Below, piece by piece: positions 54,657-61,949 of a DNA stretch of 64,000 bases. The DNA comes from Zhongshania aliphaticivorans. Lineage in GTDB: Bacteria; Pseudomonadota; Gammaproteobacteria; Pseudomonadales; Spongiibacteraceae. How positions within the stretch are numbered: the first letter of the stretch is position 1; every line of letters starts with the position of its first letter. Both the position numbers and the translations under genes were made by a program. The DNA is taken from positions 632,742 to 696,741 of the forward strand of contig NZ_CACSIK010000001.1 in the NCBI RefSeq assembly GCF_902705875.1, written 5' to 3'. The notes beneath the pieces are model-generated. The model had not been told where the DNA came from, did not search any database, and saw nothing but the letters and a program-made list of their open reading frames with translations.

Positions 54657-54830
54657 GTGACCATCATAAAATTTCAAACACGAGAAGAGCGTGCATTTGC
54701 TGAACTTGTGGCTGAGGCGGAGAAGCTCCAATATCGTACAATGAGTATTGCCGATGATGACGAATTTGGTGATATACCTAATAACGTGGTGACCTTTCCG
54801 AACATGAGCAAGGATAAAAATCCGAAGTAA
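54657..54830 (+). CDS. Small 57-residue hypothetical protein next to the HEPN-like gene
   Basis: A short frame with a GTG start. CGAGG lies 7 bases upstream and the stop is at 54828-54830. The product is charged and mainly helical at the start (IIKFQTREERAFAELVAEAEKL) with an acidic middle (SIADDDEFGD). The good ribosome-binding site and the amphipathic pattern favour a real gene. It may be cotranscribed with the HEPN-like gene 61 bases upstream and could be its small partner, but there is no recognised antitoxin motif. Confidence 0.45.
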   Translation: MTIIKFQTREERAFAELVAEAEKLQYRTMSIADDDEFGDIPNNVVTFPNMSKDKNPK

Positions 54831-55175
54831 CTAGTCGTCGTACCAGATACTGGACTGTGCTTGGCTTCCTAGTAAAAGAGCGATAGATGTATATGTTTTA
54901 GCGTGATTAAAGACTCTGCCGCTCGTGATTTCTGACCTCATTAGCTTTATTTCATACAACGTTTTAATCCCAAAACTACAAGTTGGCAGCAAATTCCCTT
55001 CAGCGTCGCCGAGCACTGCAGTAAGTAAGGGGTTGAGCTGGAAACTGTTTGAGCCGAAGGCGAGTTTTTCCCGCGCCCTTACTTGTGAAGCGTGGAGGGT
55101 ATCGATGGCGTTGTTTGCCATCGACGGTGATGAGGGTGCCTTTTTTCTTTGCTGACTTTCTTTTTGGGTAGGCAA
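54831..55175 (-). repeat. Probable dispersed intergenic repeat with a doubtful 114-codon frame
   Basis: This stretch has a minus-strand frame starting MPTQKESQQRKK and rich in Lys, Gln and Ser. Its sequence has the look of the repeat-encoded hypothetical proteins found many times in marine gammaproteobacterial genomes. Near 55149-55184 it contains a long A/T-rich hairpin (GACTTTC-T-run facing an A-run-GTC). I treat it as a repeat remnant and not as a gene; the frame converges directly on the 57-codon ORF with no gap. Confidence 0.4.
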
Positions 55176-55531
55176 AAAAAGTCAGTCGCCCAGCAAGGCG
55201 AAAACAAATCTAGCAGCTAGCTACCATAATAATTAATAAAGCCTCGATCCAAGACGCTGACCCCATTGATTCAAACCTGCATAGGCTGTTACTCCTCAGG
55301 CCGAAATGACTGTGCCGGCTAGGTTTTTACCTTGTGGCTAACTTTAGGGTTGGGAGCCTAGTCCAAACGGCTTAGTACGCAGCGGAATACGATAATAATT
55401 AATGTTTTGCGTTATATTGTGATGATATATTTACGTATATCGTAATTTCGATGTGCTGGTGACCGCGTTTTATACGCGGTCTTTTTCCATAGCCAGTTCA
55501 TCGCTTTGTTGTGAAAGCCCAAGGAGCGCTC
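55176..55531. other. Upstream region of ipdA
   Basis: About 356 bases with no credible gene. The last 150 bases are AT-rich and contain the inverted repeat TTACG-TATAT-CGTAA at 55431-55445, probably part of the ipdA control region. The first 150 bases look like the end of the neighbouring repeat. Confidence 0.5.
55431..55445. promoter_or_regulatory. Inverted repeat upstream of ipdA
   Basis: TTACG-TATAT-CGTAA is a perfect 5+5 inverted repeat 87 bases upstream of the preferred ipdA start. It has the same half-site as the palindrome in front of fadD3 (49027-49038) but different spacing. Confidence 0.4.
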
Positions 55532-56407
55532 GTGAATAAACAGATGAGTTTGCAGGAGATTGTTGGCCAACTCCGCGACGGTATGACCATTGGTATCGGT
55601 GGCTGGGGTCCGCGTCGCAAGCCGATGGCTTTGATTCGTGCGATTCTTAATTCCGATCTAAAGGATTTGACTATCGTCGCTTATGGCGGGGCCGATGTTG
55701 GCATGCTGTGCGCGGCCGGTAAGGTGCGCAAACTGGTGTTTGCCTTTGTGTCTTTAGACTTTATTCCGCTAGAGCCGTATTTCCGCGCGGCGCGCCAGAG
55801 CGGGTCTTTAGAGGTAATGGAAATAGACGAAGGCATGATGCTGCTGGGCTTACGCGCCGCGGCTTGGGGCTGCCCGTTTATTCCCACCAAAATTGGTCTG
55901 GGCACCGACGTGATTAAGTTCAACCCTGATATTAAGGTGATTGACAGCCCCTATGACGAAAAAGAGTGGGTGGCCATGCCGGCACTGAAACTCGATGCGG
56001 CCTTGGTGCATGTTGATCGCGCCGATGAGCGCGGGGTTTGCCAAATTAAGGCCCCAGATCATCACATGGACGACTGGTTTGTACGCGCGGCGGACAAAAC
56101 CTATGTCAGCTGTGAAGAAATAGTCGACGCGTCGGCGTTTGCTGAACCCGCCGAGGCGCGTTCGGTATTTTGGGAGCGCAACTTCACCACCGGCGTGGCC
56201 TTGGTGCCCGGCGGCGCACATCCTTCGTCGTGCAGCCCCAATTACGGTTTTGATATTCCCCATTTTCAGGAATACAACGCCTCTGCTAAAGAGGGCGGCT
56301 TTGCGGCTTACTTCGATAAATACATAAAAGACAGCAGTGAAGATGAGTACCAAGCCAAAGTGGGTGGCCTGGATGCGATTCGTCAGTTGCCGCAGCCCGT
56401 TTATTAA
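55532..56407 (+). CDS. ipdA: Steroid ring-cleaving CoA transferase-like hydrolase, subunit IpdA
   Basis: Alpha subunit of IpdAB. It has a family I CoA-transferase fold, but in actinobacteria it hydrolyses the last steroid ring (COCHEA-CoA) rather than moving CoA. The start at the GTG 55532 is chosen because AAGGAG lies 5 bases before it; the frame extends seven codons upstream. The protein has the glycine-rich DGMTIGIGGWGPRRKPMALIRA, then VAYGGADVGMLCAAGKVRKLVFAFVSLD and DEGMMLLGLRAAAWGCPF. The Glu of that DEG motif (residue 100) is a plausible counterpart of the catalytic Glu of IpdA, not verified by alignment. It is followed by ipdB after 23 bases. Confidence 0.92.
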   Translation: MNKQMSLQEIVGQLRDGMTIGIGGWGPRRKPMALIRAILNSDLKDLTIVAYGGADVGMLCAAGKVRKLVFAFVSLDFIPLEPYFRAARQSGSLEVMEIDEGMMLLGLRAAAWGCPFIPTKIGLGTDVIKFNPDIKVIDSPYDEKEWVAMPALKLDAALVHVDRADERGVCQIKAPDHHMDDWFVRAADKTYVSCEEIVDASAFAEPAEARSVFWERNFTTGVALVPGGAHPSSCSPNYGFDIPHFQEYNASAKEGGFAAYFDKYIKDSSEDEYQAKVGGLDAIRQLPQPVY

Positions 56408-56430
56408 TCGGCTAACAGGAGAGAGATGAG

Positions 56431-57234
56431 ATGAGCACACCTGCAAGCGATTACAGTTTGGCAGAATTAATGATTTGCGCGAATGCGGCTGCGTATGAAC
56501 ACGACGGTGAAGTATTGGTCACCGGTATTGGGGTTTTACAGCGCTTGGCCGCGAGCTTGGCCATGCTGACCACTAATCCCGGCATTATGATGACCGATTC
56601 TGAAGCGTGGATCTTGTCGACGCCAAATCCCGTGGGCAAACGTCCAGCTGATTTTGTGCAAATGAATGAAAACTGGATGGGCTTCAGTCGTATCTTTGAC
56701 AATGTCTGGAGTGGCCGCCGTCACCTGACTGGCGGGCCAACGCAAATTGACCGCTTTGGTCAGGCGAATATTTCAGCCATGGGCGGTGACTACAACAAAC
56801 CCAAGGTACAAATGCTGGGTGTGCGGGGCTTCCCTGGCAACTCTATTTGTCACGCTAATAGTTATATGGTGCCAGCGCATGGCCCGCGGGTGTTTATTTC
56901 TGGCGAGTGCGACGTGGTTTGTACCATTGGTTATAACCCTGAGCGTCTGCCAAAGGGTTACAGCTTTGATGAAGTAGATTTGCGCTGCGTGTACACCAAT
57001 CTGGGCGTGTTTGATTTTAACGGCCCAAATCGCCAAATGCAGATAGTGAGCTTGCATCCAGGCGTCGCTGTGGAAGAAGTGTTGGAGAACACCGGCTTTG
57101 AGGTGCATGTGCCAGACAGCATTGCGACCACTGCTGCGCCGACGGAAGAACAGCTGGCCATTATTCGGCAGCTGGACCCACACAATCTGCGTAGCAAGCA
57201 GATAAAAGATAATCCACCGGGTGTGCGCGGCTAA
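56431..57234 (+). CDS. ipdB: Steroid ring-cleaving CoA transferase-like hydrolase, subunit IpdB
   Basis: Beta subunit of IpdAB, 267 residues. It has the LMICANAAAYEHDGEVLVTGIGVLQRLAASLAM opening, FVQMNENWMGFSRIFDNVWSGRRHLTGGPTQIDRFGQANISAMG in the middle and RVFISGECDVVCTIGYNPERLPKGYSFDEVDLRCVYTNLGVFDF in the second half. These are like other CoA-transferase beta subunits in fold but lack their usual catalytic Glu motif (SENG). The ATG is preceded by AGGAGAG. With IpdA it opens ring C of the degraded steroid; the pair is diagnostic for complete aerobic steroid catabolism. Confidence 0.92.
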   Translation: MSTPASDYSLAELMICANAAAYEHDGEVLVTGIGVLQRLAASLAMLTTNPGIMMTDSEAWILSTPNPVGKRPADFVQMNENWMGFSRIFDNVWSGRRHLTGGPTQIDRFGQANISAMGGDYNKPKVQMLGVRGFPGNSICHANSYMVPAHGPRVFISGECDVVCTIGYNPERLPKGYSFDEVDLRCVYTNLGVFDFNGPNRQMQIVSLHPGVAVEEVLENTGFEVHVPDSIATTAAPTEEQLAIIRQLDPHNLRSKQIKDNPPGVRG

Positions 57235-57246
57235 GGGCTGTAAGCT

Positions 57247-58326
57247 ATGTCGAATCTTTTAGAAACACGCATTACCCACCTTTTAGGCTGCCGCTATCCG
57301 GTAATTCAAACCGCGATGGGCTGGGTGGCCGATCCGCACTTGGTGGCGGGTACGAGTAATGCCGGTGGCTTCGGGTTTTTGGCGGGGGCGACGATTCCAC
57401 CCGCGCAAATGGAAGCCGATATTCTTAAAGTAAAGTCGATGACCGAGGCCAATTTTGGCGTCAACTTTCATATGTATCAGCCTAATGCCGCTGAGATTGT
57501 TGATCTGGTGATTAAGCATAAGGTTAAAGCGGTGAGCTATTCGCGCTCGCCAGGCAAAGACATGGTTGCCAAATTAAAAGACGCCGGCGTGGTGTGTATG
57601 CCGACCATTGGCTTGCCCAAGCACGCAGTTAAGGCTGTGGAAATGGGCGCAGATGCGGTCACGGTTCAGGGCGGTGAGGGCGGCGGTCATACCGGCTCGG
57701 TGCCGACCACTTTGTTGTTGCCCCAAGTGGTGGACGCGGTCGGCGCGCAAGTGCCGGTATTGGGGGCGGGCGGTTTTAAAGACGGCCGTGGTCTTGTTGC
57801 CGCCATGGCGTTTGGCGCAGATGGCATAGCCATGGGTACCCGGTTTTTGCTGACCAAAGAAAGTCCGGTGCCAGAGGCGACCAAACAGCGCTATTTAGCC
57901 TGTAAAAATCCTGCTGACATTATAGTTTCCCAAGCGTTAGATGGTATTCAACAGCGCATGATTTTAAATCGCTTTTTAACTGAGCTGGAGCGTGCTGGCG
58001 GTCTAAAGAAATTAGTCATCGCTCTGCGCAATGGCTTGGCGTTTCGCAAGTTCACCGGCGCCAGTATTTTGGGTTTGTTGAAGTCAGCCTTGGCCATGAG
58101 CAAGGACGGCGAGCTGACTCCCGCTCAGGCCATTATGTCGGCCAATGCACCAATGATAATTCAAAAAGCGATGGTCGATGGCCGTCCCGATGACGGCGTA
58201 TTACCCTCTGGTCAAGTCGCCGGGGTGATCGACAGTTTATTAAGTTGTGAAGAATTGATTAGCGGCCTAGTGGCAGAAGCCGAGGCCCAATTGCAGCGTC
58301 TGTGTACGCAGGGGACAAATCCATGA
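57247..58326 (+). CDS. ipdC: FMN-dependent oxidoreductase IpdC (nitronate monooxygenase-like)
   Basis: A 359-residue TIM-barrel flavoprotein of the 2-nitropropane dioxygenase/nitronate monooxygenase family. It shows HLLGCRYPVIQTAMGWVADPHLVAGTSNAGGFGFLAG at the start, VTVQGGEGGGHTGSVPTTLLLPQVV (phosphate-binding and active-site His region) and VPVLGAGGFKDGRGLVAAMAFGADGIAMGTRFL for FMN binding. In the known pathway IpdC carries out the flavin-dependent step that yields the ring-D substrate of EchA20. It starts 12 bases after ipdB, and its stop overlaps the echA20 ATG (ATGA), so the set is one operon. Confidence 0.9.
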   Translation: MSNLLETRITHLLGCRYPVIQTAMGWVADPHLVAGTSNAGGFGFLAGATIPPAQMEADILKVKSMTEANFGVNFHMYQPNAAEIVDLVIKHKVKAVSYSRSPGKDMVAKLKDAGVVCMPTIGLPKHAVKAVEMGADAVTVQGGEGGGHTGSVPTTLLLPQVVDAVGAQVPVLGAGGFKDGRGLVAAMAFGADGIAMGTRFLLTKESPVPEATKQRYLACKNPADIIVSQALDGIQQRMILNRFLTELERAGGLKKLVIALRNGLAFRKFTGASILGLLKSALAMSKDGELTPAQAIMSANAPMIIQKAMVDGRPDDGVLPSGQVAGVIDSLLSCEELISGLVAEAEAQLQRLCTQGTNP

Positions 58327-59075
58327 GTCTGCCATTTACTAGCCGCATTGAGAGCGGTATTGCTGAACTGATTTTTAATCACCCGCCGGTTAATGCCTTT
58401 AATAGCGCAGGCTGGTTGGCGATAGCCGCCGAATTGACCGCGCTGGGCGAAAACCCCGAGGTGCGCGCCATTATTATTGCGGCCGAGGGCCGTGGCTTTT
58501 GCGCGGGTGTTGATATTAAAGAATTGGCTGCCAATAGCGCGATGATCACCCGAGTGAACAAGGGTAATTACGATACATTTAAAGCGATTCACCGCAACCC
58601 TAAGCCGGTTGTGGTGGCGGTGCACGGCTTTGTGCTTGGCGGCGGTATTGGTATCAGCGGCGCAGCGGACGTGTTGGTGGCATCTGAGTGCGCGACCTTT
58701 GCGGTACCAGAAGTTGATCGCGGCGCCATGGGTGGCGGTGCTCACCTGCAGCGCATGTTCCCTGTGCAAAAGGTTCGCTATATGTATTTTACCGGTGAGC
58801 CAATTGACGCCCAAGAAGCTTACCGTCTTGGCGCAATCGAAAAAGTGGTGCCGCGTGATCAGCTTCTCGATACCGCCCGTGATATCGCCCGCAAAATTGC
58901 CGCTAAGTCGCCGCGTATGGTGCAGCTTGCTAAAGAAGCCCTGAACGGTATTGAAGACGGCAATCTAGAAGACAAATACCGCTGGGAGCAAGGCTTCACC
59001 CAAGAGGCCTATGCCGATCCCGATTCGCAAGAAGCGAAAGATGCCTTTGTTGAAAAACGCGACGCTAAATTTTAA
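58323..59075 (+). CDS. echA20: Enoyl-CoA hydratase-family ring D hydrolase EchA20
   Basis: A 250-residue crotonase-fold protein that in the HIP pathway hydrolyses ring D of the bicyclic CoA ester. I use the ATG at 58323, which overlaps the ipdC stop as ATGA; the frame runs seven codons upstream. Crotonase motifs are NHPPVNAFNSAGWLAI, IIAAEGRGFCAGVDIKEL and AVHGFVLGGGIGISGAADVLVASECATFAVPEVDRGAMGGGAHLQRMFP. The second Gly-rich oxyanion-hole region and the usual C-terminal helix (MVQLAKEALNGIED) are present. The position between ipdC and fadE genes makes the EchA20 assignment much firmer than similarity alone. Confidence 0.9.
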   Translation: MSLPFTSRIESGIAELIFNHPPVNAFNSAGWLAIAAELTALGENPEVRAIIIAAEGRGFCAGVDIKELAANSAMITRVNKGNYDTFKAIHRNPKPVVVAVHGFVLGGGIGISGAADVLVASECATFAVPEVDRGAMGGGAHLQRMFPVQKVRYMYFTGEPIDAQEAYRLGAIEKVVPRDQLLDTARDIARKIAAKSPRMVQLAKEALNGIEDGNLEDKYRWEQGFTQEAYADPDSQEAKDAFVEKRDAKF

Positions 59076-59098
59076 AAAATAGAAATTCGGATTCGATC

Positions 59099-60271
59099 AT
59101 GCAGCTAGAGTACACCGAACAACAAACCGCGTTCCGTGCCGAAGTGCGCAGCTGGTTAGCCGCAAATGTGCCTGCCGAGCCCCTGCAAAGTTTTGATACT
59201 GAGATTGGCTTTCAGCAACACCGGGAGTGGGAAGCCAAACTTTACGAAGGGCGCTGGGGAATGATTACCTGGCCGGAAGAAATGGGTGGGCGCGGCGCTA
59301 ATTTGCTGCAGTGGCTTATTTTTGAAGAAGAGTATTACGCCGCGCGAGCGCCACTGCGGGTAAACCAAAACGGTATTTTCTTACTCGGCCCGACCTTAAT
59401 GGAATACGGTAGTGACGAGCAAAAAAAGCGTTTTTTAAACGGCATGGCAACCGGTAAAGATATCTGGTGCCAAGGTTGGTCAGAGCCCAATGCCGGCTCA
59501 GACATGGCAGCGATACGCTCCATGGCAACACTGAGTGACGACGGCAGTCATTACATTATCAACGGTCAAAAGACCTGGTCGACACGGGCGGTTTGGGCCG
59601 ACTGGTGTTTTGGTATGTTTCGTACCGATCCCGCCTCTGAACGTCATAAAGGCCTTACGTTTATCTTGGTGCCGCTGGAATCCGAAGGTATAACCGTGCG
59701 GCCAATCCCTCAGCTCGATGGCTTACCGGGCTTTGCTGAAATCTTTTTTGATAACGTGAAAGTGCCCGTTGATTGCCGACTGGGTGGCGAAGGTGAGGGC
59801 TGGAACGTGGCCATGGCCACCGCCGGCTTTGAGCGCGGTTTAATGCTGCGTTCACCAGCACGTTTTCAAGAAACAGCCAAGCGCCTAGTTAATTTATACA
59901 AAGAAAATCAAGAGAGCGCAGATCAAGACCCCGCGGTACGCGACGCTGTATTGCGCGCGTATATGGATGCCGAAGCCTACGCCTTAACCACCTACCAAAC
60001 TGCTTGCCGCTTAATGCAGGGCGGAAAAATAGGCGCAGAAGCGTCGACCAATAAAATATTTTGGTCCGAGTTAGACCAACAAATGCACGGACTGGGATTA
60101 AAAATACTAGGCGCGCGCGCCGAACTTCTACCCCACGCGCCAGATGCAAGCGGTGTAGGCAGCTGGTTAGACGGCTGGCTATTTGCGCAGTCGGGGCTGA
60201 TATACGCCGGCACCAATGAGATACAAAGAAACATCATTGCAGAACGCTTACTTGGTATGCCCAGGAAATGA
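59099..60271 (+). CDS. Acyl-CoA dehydrogenase, FadE30-like
   Basis: A 390-residue FAD acyl-CoA dehydrogenase. Family segments are EVRSWLAANVP, GRWGMITWPEEMGGRGANLLQWLIFEEEYY, the FAD/substrate stretch WCQGWSEPNAGSDMAAIRS...INGQKTWSTRA and the end IYAGTNEIQRNIIAERLLG. In the HIP pathway FadE30 dehydrogenates the propanoyl-CoA side chain. The residue before GTNEIQ, where many acyl-CoA dehydrogenases have the catalytic Glu (YEGT), is Ala here. The catalytic base could therefore come from elsewhere in the protein or from a partner subunit. The stop codon lies inside the left arm of a 120-base inverted-repeat element. Confidence 0.88.
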   Translation: MQLEYTEQQTAFRAEVRSWLAANVPAEPLQSFDTEIGFQQHREWEAKLYEGRWGMITWPEEMGGRGANLLQWLIFEEEYYAARAPLRVNQNGIFLLGPTLMEYGSDEQKKRFLNGMATGKDIWCQGWSEPNAGSDMAAIRSMATLSDDGSHYIINGQKTWSTRAVWADWCFGMFRTDPASERHKGLTFILVPLESEGITVRPIPQLDGLPGFAEIFFDNVKVPVDCRLGGEGEGWNVAMATAGFERGLMLRSPARFQETAKRLVNLYKENQESADQDPAVRDAVLRAYMDAEAYALTTYQTACRLMQGGKIGAEASTNKIFWSELDQQMHGLGLKILGARAELLPHAPDASGVGSWLDGWLFAQSGLIYAGTNEIQRNIIAERLLGMPRK

Positions 60272-60383
60272 TCTTTTCGCCGCAGTGCTGCGTTGAAGTC
60301 GTGCTCAGTTGGTCACGTATTAACTATACGCTCCCGCCTTGCGCGCGATTTCGCCTTGCTCTGCAGCGAAAATCTTCATTTCC
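60264..60383. mobile_element. 120-base MITE-like element with 22/23-base terminal inverted repeats
   Basis: The left end GGAAATGATCTTTTCGCCGCAG (60264-60285) and the complement of the right end (60361-60383) match over 22-23 bases with one gap and about three mismatches. There is no open frame. The left arm includes the stop codon of the upstream fadE gene. Target-site duplication was not recognised. It could be a miniature transposable element or a REP-like transcript-end hairpin. Confidence 0.55.
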
Positions 60384-60852
60384 AAAACGGTGGTATTAAT
60401 AAAGGTTTACTAGCAGTGAGTCATCCCCGTGAAAATGGGGGGCTATGTAAAGCAGATTATATATAGGAATGTATTTTGAATAATGGAAGGGCATTCGCTG
60501 CGCTCACATGGATACCCGATCAAGCCGGGTATGACGAAAGTGGAGATTAGCAGGGCTCCATCAGTCGTCATCCCTGTGAAGACCTGGATCTACGTGCGGA
60601 GGCTTTGGATGTAAATGGATTCCCGCCTACGCGGGAATGACGTTGGGTTTTAGCGGGAACTACGCGAGGTATCACAGGAGTGATGTGGGGTATGACGGGA
60701 ATGGGGCGGGACTGTAGCGCGACTGACGAAGGTGGAGAGCCACTGTGTTCCATCAGCCGTCATCCCCGAGAAATCGGGGATCCATATGCCACTGGTTTTG
60801 TTAGTGCGACATAAATAACGGCCAAATATATAAAGGCCCAAAAGGTGAGTGA
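60384..60852. repeat. Cluster of short inverted and direct repeats between two fadE genes
   Basis: Intergenic. It contains hairpins ATACCCG/CGGGTAT (60512-60532), ATTCCCGC/GCGGGAAT (60619-60638) and ATCCCCGA/TCGGGGAT (60762-60781). Related degenerate pieces lie at 60420-60441 and 60567-60590. A 43-base direct repeat (60532-60574 and 60724-60766) differs at about a quarter of its positions. Each hairpin is next to the motif TGACG or CGTCA. This is a nested dispersed-repeat array without coding capacity. Confidence 0.75.
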
Positions 60853-61908
60853 ATGGATTTTACATTTAGCGAAGACCAGTTGTTATTTCAGGACTCGGTG
60901 CGGGACTTTCTGATTAATGAAGTTACGCCTGAAACCATTCGTGCTGGTTGGAAAGCAGAGTCAGGGCGCAGTGATGCGCTGTGGCAGCAGTTTGTTGACA
61001 TGGGCTTAACAGGAATCACCGTGCCGGAAGAGTTTGGCGGTCTTGGCATGAACGAACTGGATTTTGTTCTGTTAGCGCAAGAGGCTGGTTACGTCGCTCT
61101 TTCTGAACCCTTGGTGCATAGCGCCTTGGTGGCGGTGCCAACAATATTGAATTGTGGCAACACGGCATTTGCTGAGCAGTGGCTTCCTAAAATTGCGGCG
61201 GGCGAGGCCAAGGTCGCGGTCGGTTTGGCAATAAATGGATTGGTGGAAGATGCCCATATTGCCAGCCTATTGATTCTTGAAAAGGCGGGATCTGTGTACG
61301 TCGTTGATCCGAGTAAGGCAGATTTACGTCACAACGAATCTGTCGATCTCGGTCGCAAATTATTTGCCGTTGAGTTTGATGTCAGCGCGGCGCTGAAACT
61401 TGCCGAAGGCCAAGAAGCGCAAACATTAATTGAATTTGCTTTGAATCGCGGTGCCCTCGCCGTGGCGGCACAGGCCTTGGGTGTGGCGCAGCGGATGATT
61501 GATATTTCAGTTCAGTACACCTCTGAGCGCAAGCAGTTTGGCGTGGCGATTGGCAGTTTTCAGGCGGTAAAACACCACATGGCAAATATTGCCTACAAAC
61601 TTGAATACGCGAAAACGCCGGTGTATCGCGCGGCGTACGCCTTGGCGAATGGTTTGCCTAGTGCCTCCCACAATGTCAGCCATGCCAAAGTGGTGGCCTG
61701 TGAGGTGGCTGATCTGGCGGCTAAAAACAGTATTCAGGTTCACGGCGCCATGGGTTACACCTGGGAAGTGGATTTACATATTTTTATGAAGCGCGCCTGG
61801 GCCTTGAATAATAGTTACGGCACCGCTGGTTTTCACAAGCAGCGCCTTGCGGAGTATGTGTTCTCCGGCAGTGCTTTATTGGGCGCGGGGAACACGTTCG
61901 CAGCGTAA
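60853..61908 (+). CDS. Acyl-CoA dehydrogenase, small type
   Basis: A 351-residue acyl-CoA dehydrogenase, shorter than the usual 380 or so. It starts MDFTFSEDQLLFQDSVRDFLINEV, has LTGITVPEEFGGLGMNELDF and EAGYVALSEPLVHSALVAVP, and ends with the C-domain helices GALAVAAQALGVAQRMIDISVQYTSERKQFGVAIGSFQAVKHHMA. The Arg in TSERKQFG is the conserved FAD-binding residue. The YEGT-type segment with the catalytic Glu is not seen (NSYGTAGFHKQRL instead). Together with the neighbouring FadE it could form an alpha2-beta2 enzyme, as known for steroid-degrading actinobacteria; pairing is inferred. Confidence 0.87.
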   Translation: MDFTFSEDQLLFQDSVRDFLINEVTPETIRAGWKAESGRSDALWQQFVDMGLTGITVPEEFGGLGMNELDFVLLAQEAGYVALSEPLVHSALVAVPTILNCGNTAFAEQWLPKIAAGEAKVAVGLAINGLVEDAHIASLLILEKAGSVYVVDPSKADLRHNESVDLGRKLFAVEFDVSAALKLAEGQEAQTLIEFALNRGALAVAAQALGVAQRMIDISVQYTSERKQFGVAIGSFQAVKHHMANIAYKLEYAKTPVYRAAYALANGLPSASHNVSHAKVVACEVADLAAKNSIQVHGAMGYTWEVDLHIFMKRAWALNNSYGTAGFHKQRLAEYVFSGSALLGAGNTFAA

Positions 61909-61949
61909 TGATCGCTGAGTATACATTTTAGGAAACAAGAGACAGAGTC

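Noticed and set aside
55850..56446. 198-codon minus-strand frame antisense to ipdA
   Set aside because: It is opposite a clear coding sequence and has the codon mirror pattern of a shadow frame.
58212..58814. 200-codon minus-strand frame antisense to ipdC and echA20
   Set aside because: It lies entirely opposite two well-supported genes and is His/Arg-rich without family features.
60568..60841. Two minus-strand frames in the gap between the fadE genes
   Set aside because: They consist of the repeats themselves (hairpins read as Pro/Ser/Arg-rich peptide) and have no ribosome-binding site.
60384..60852. Possible CRISPR array
   Set aside because: Repeats are irregular in length and spacing, mostly inverted, and no cas gene is present.
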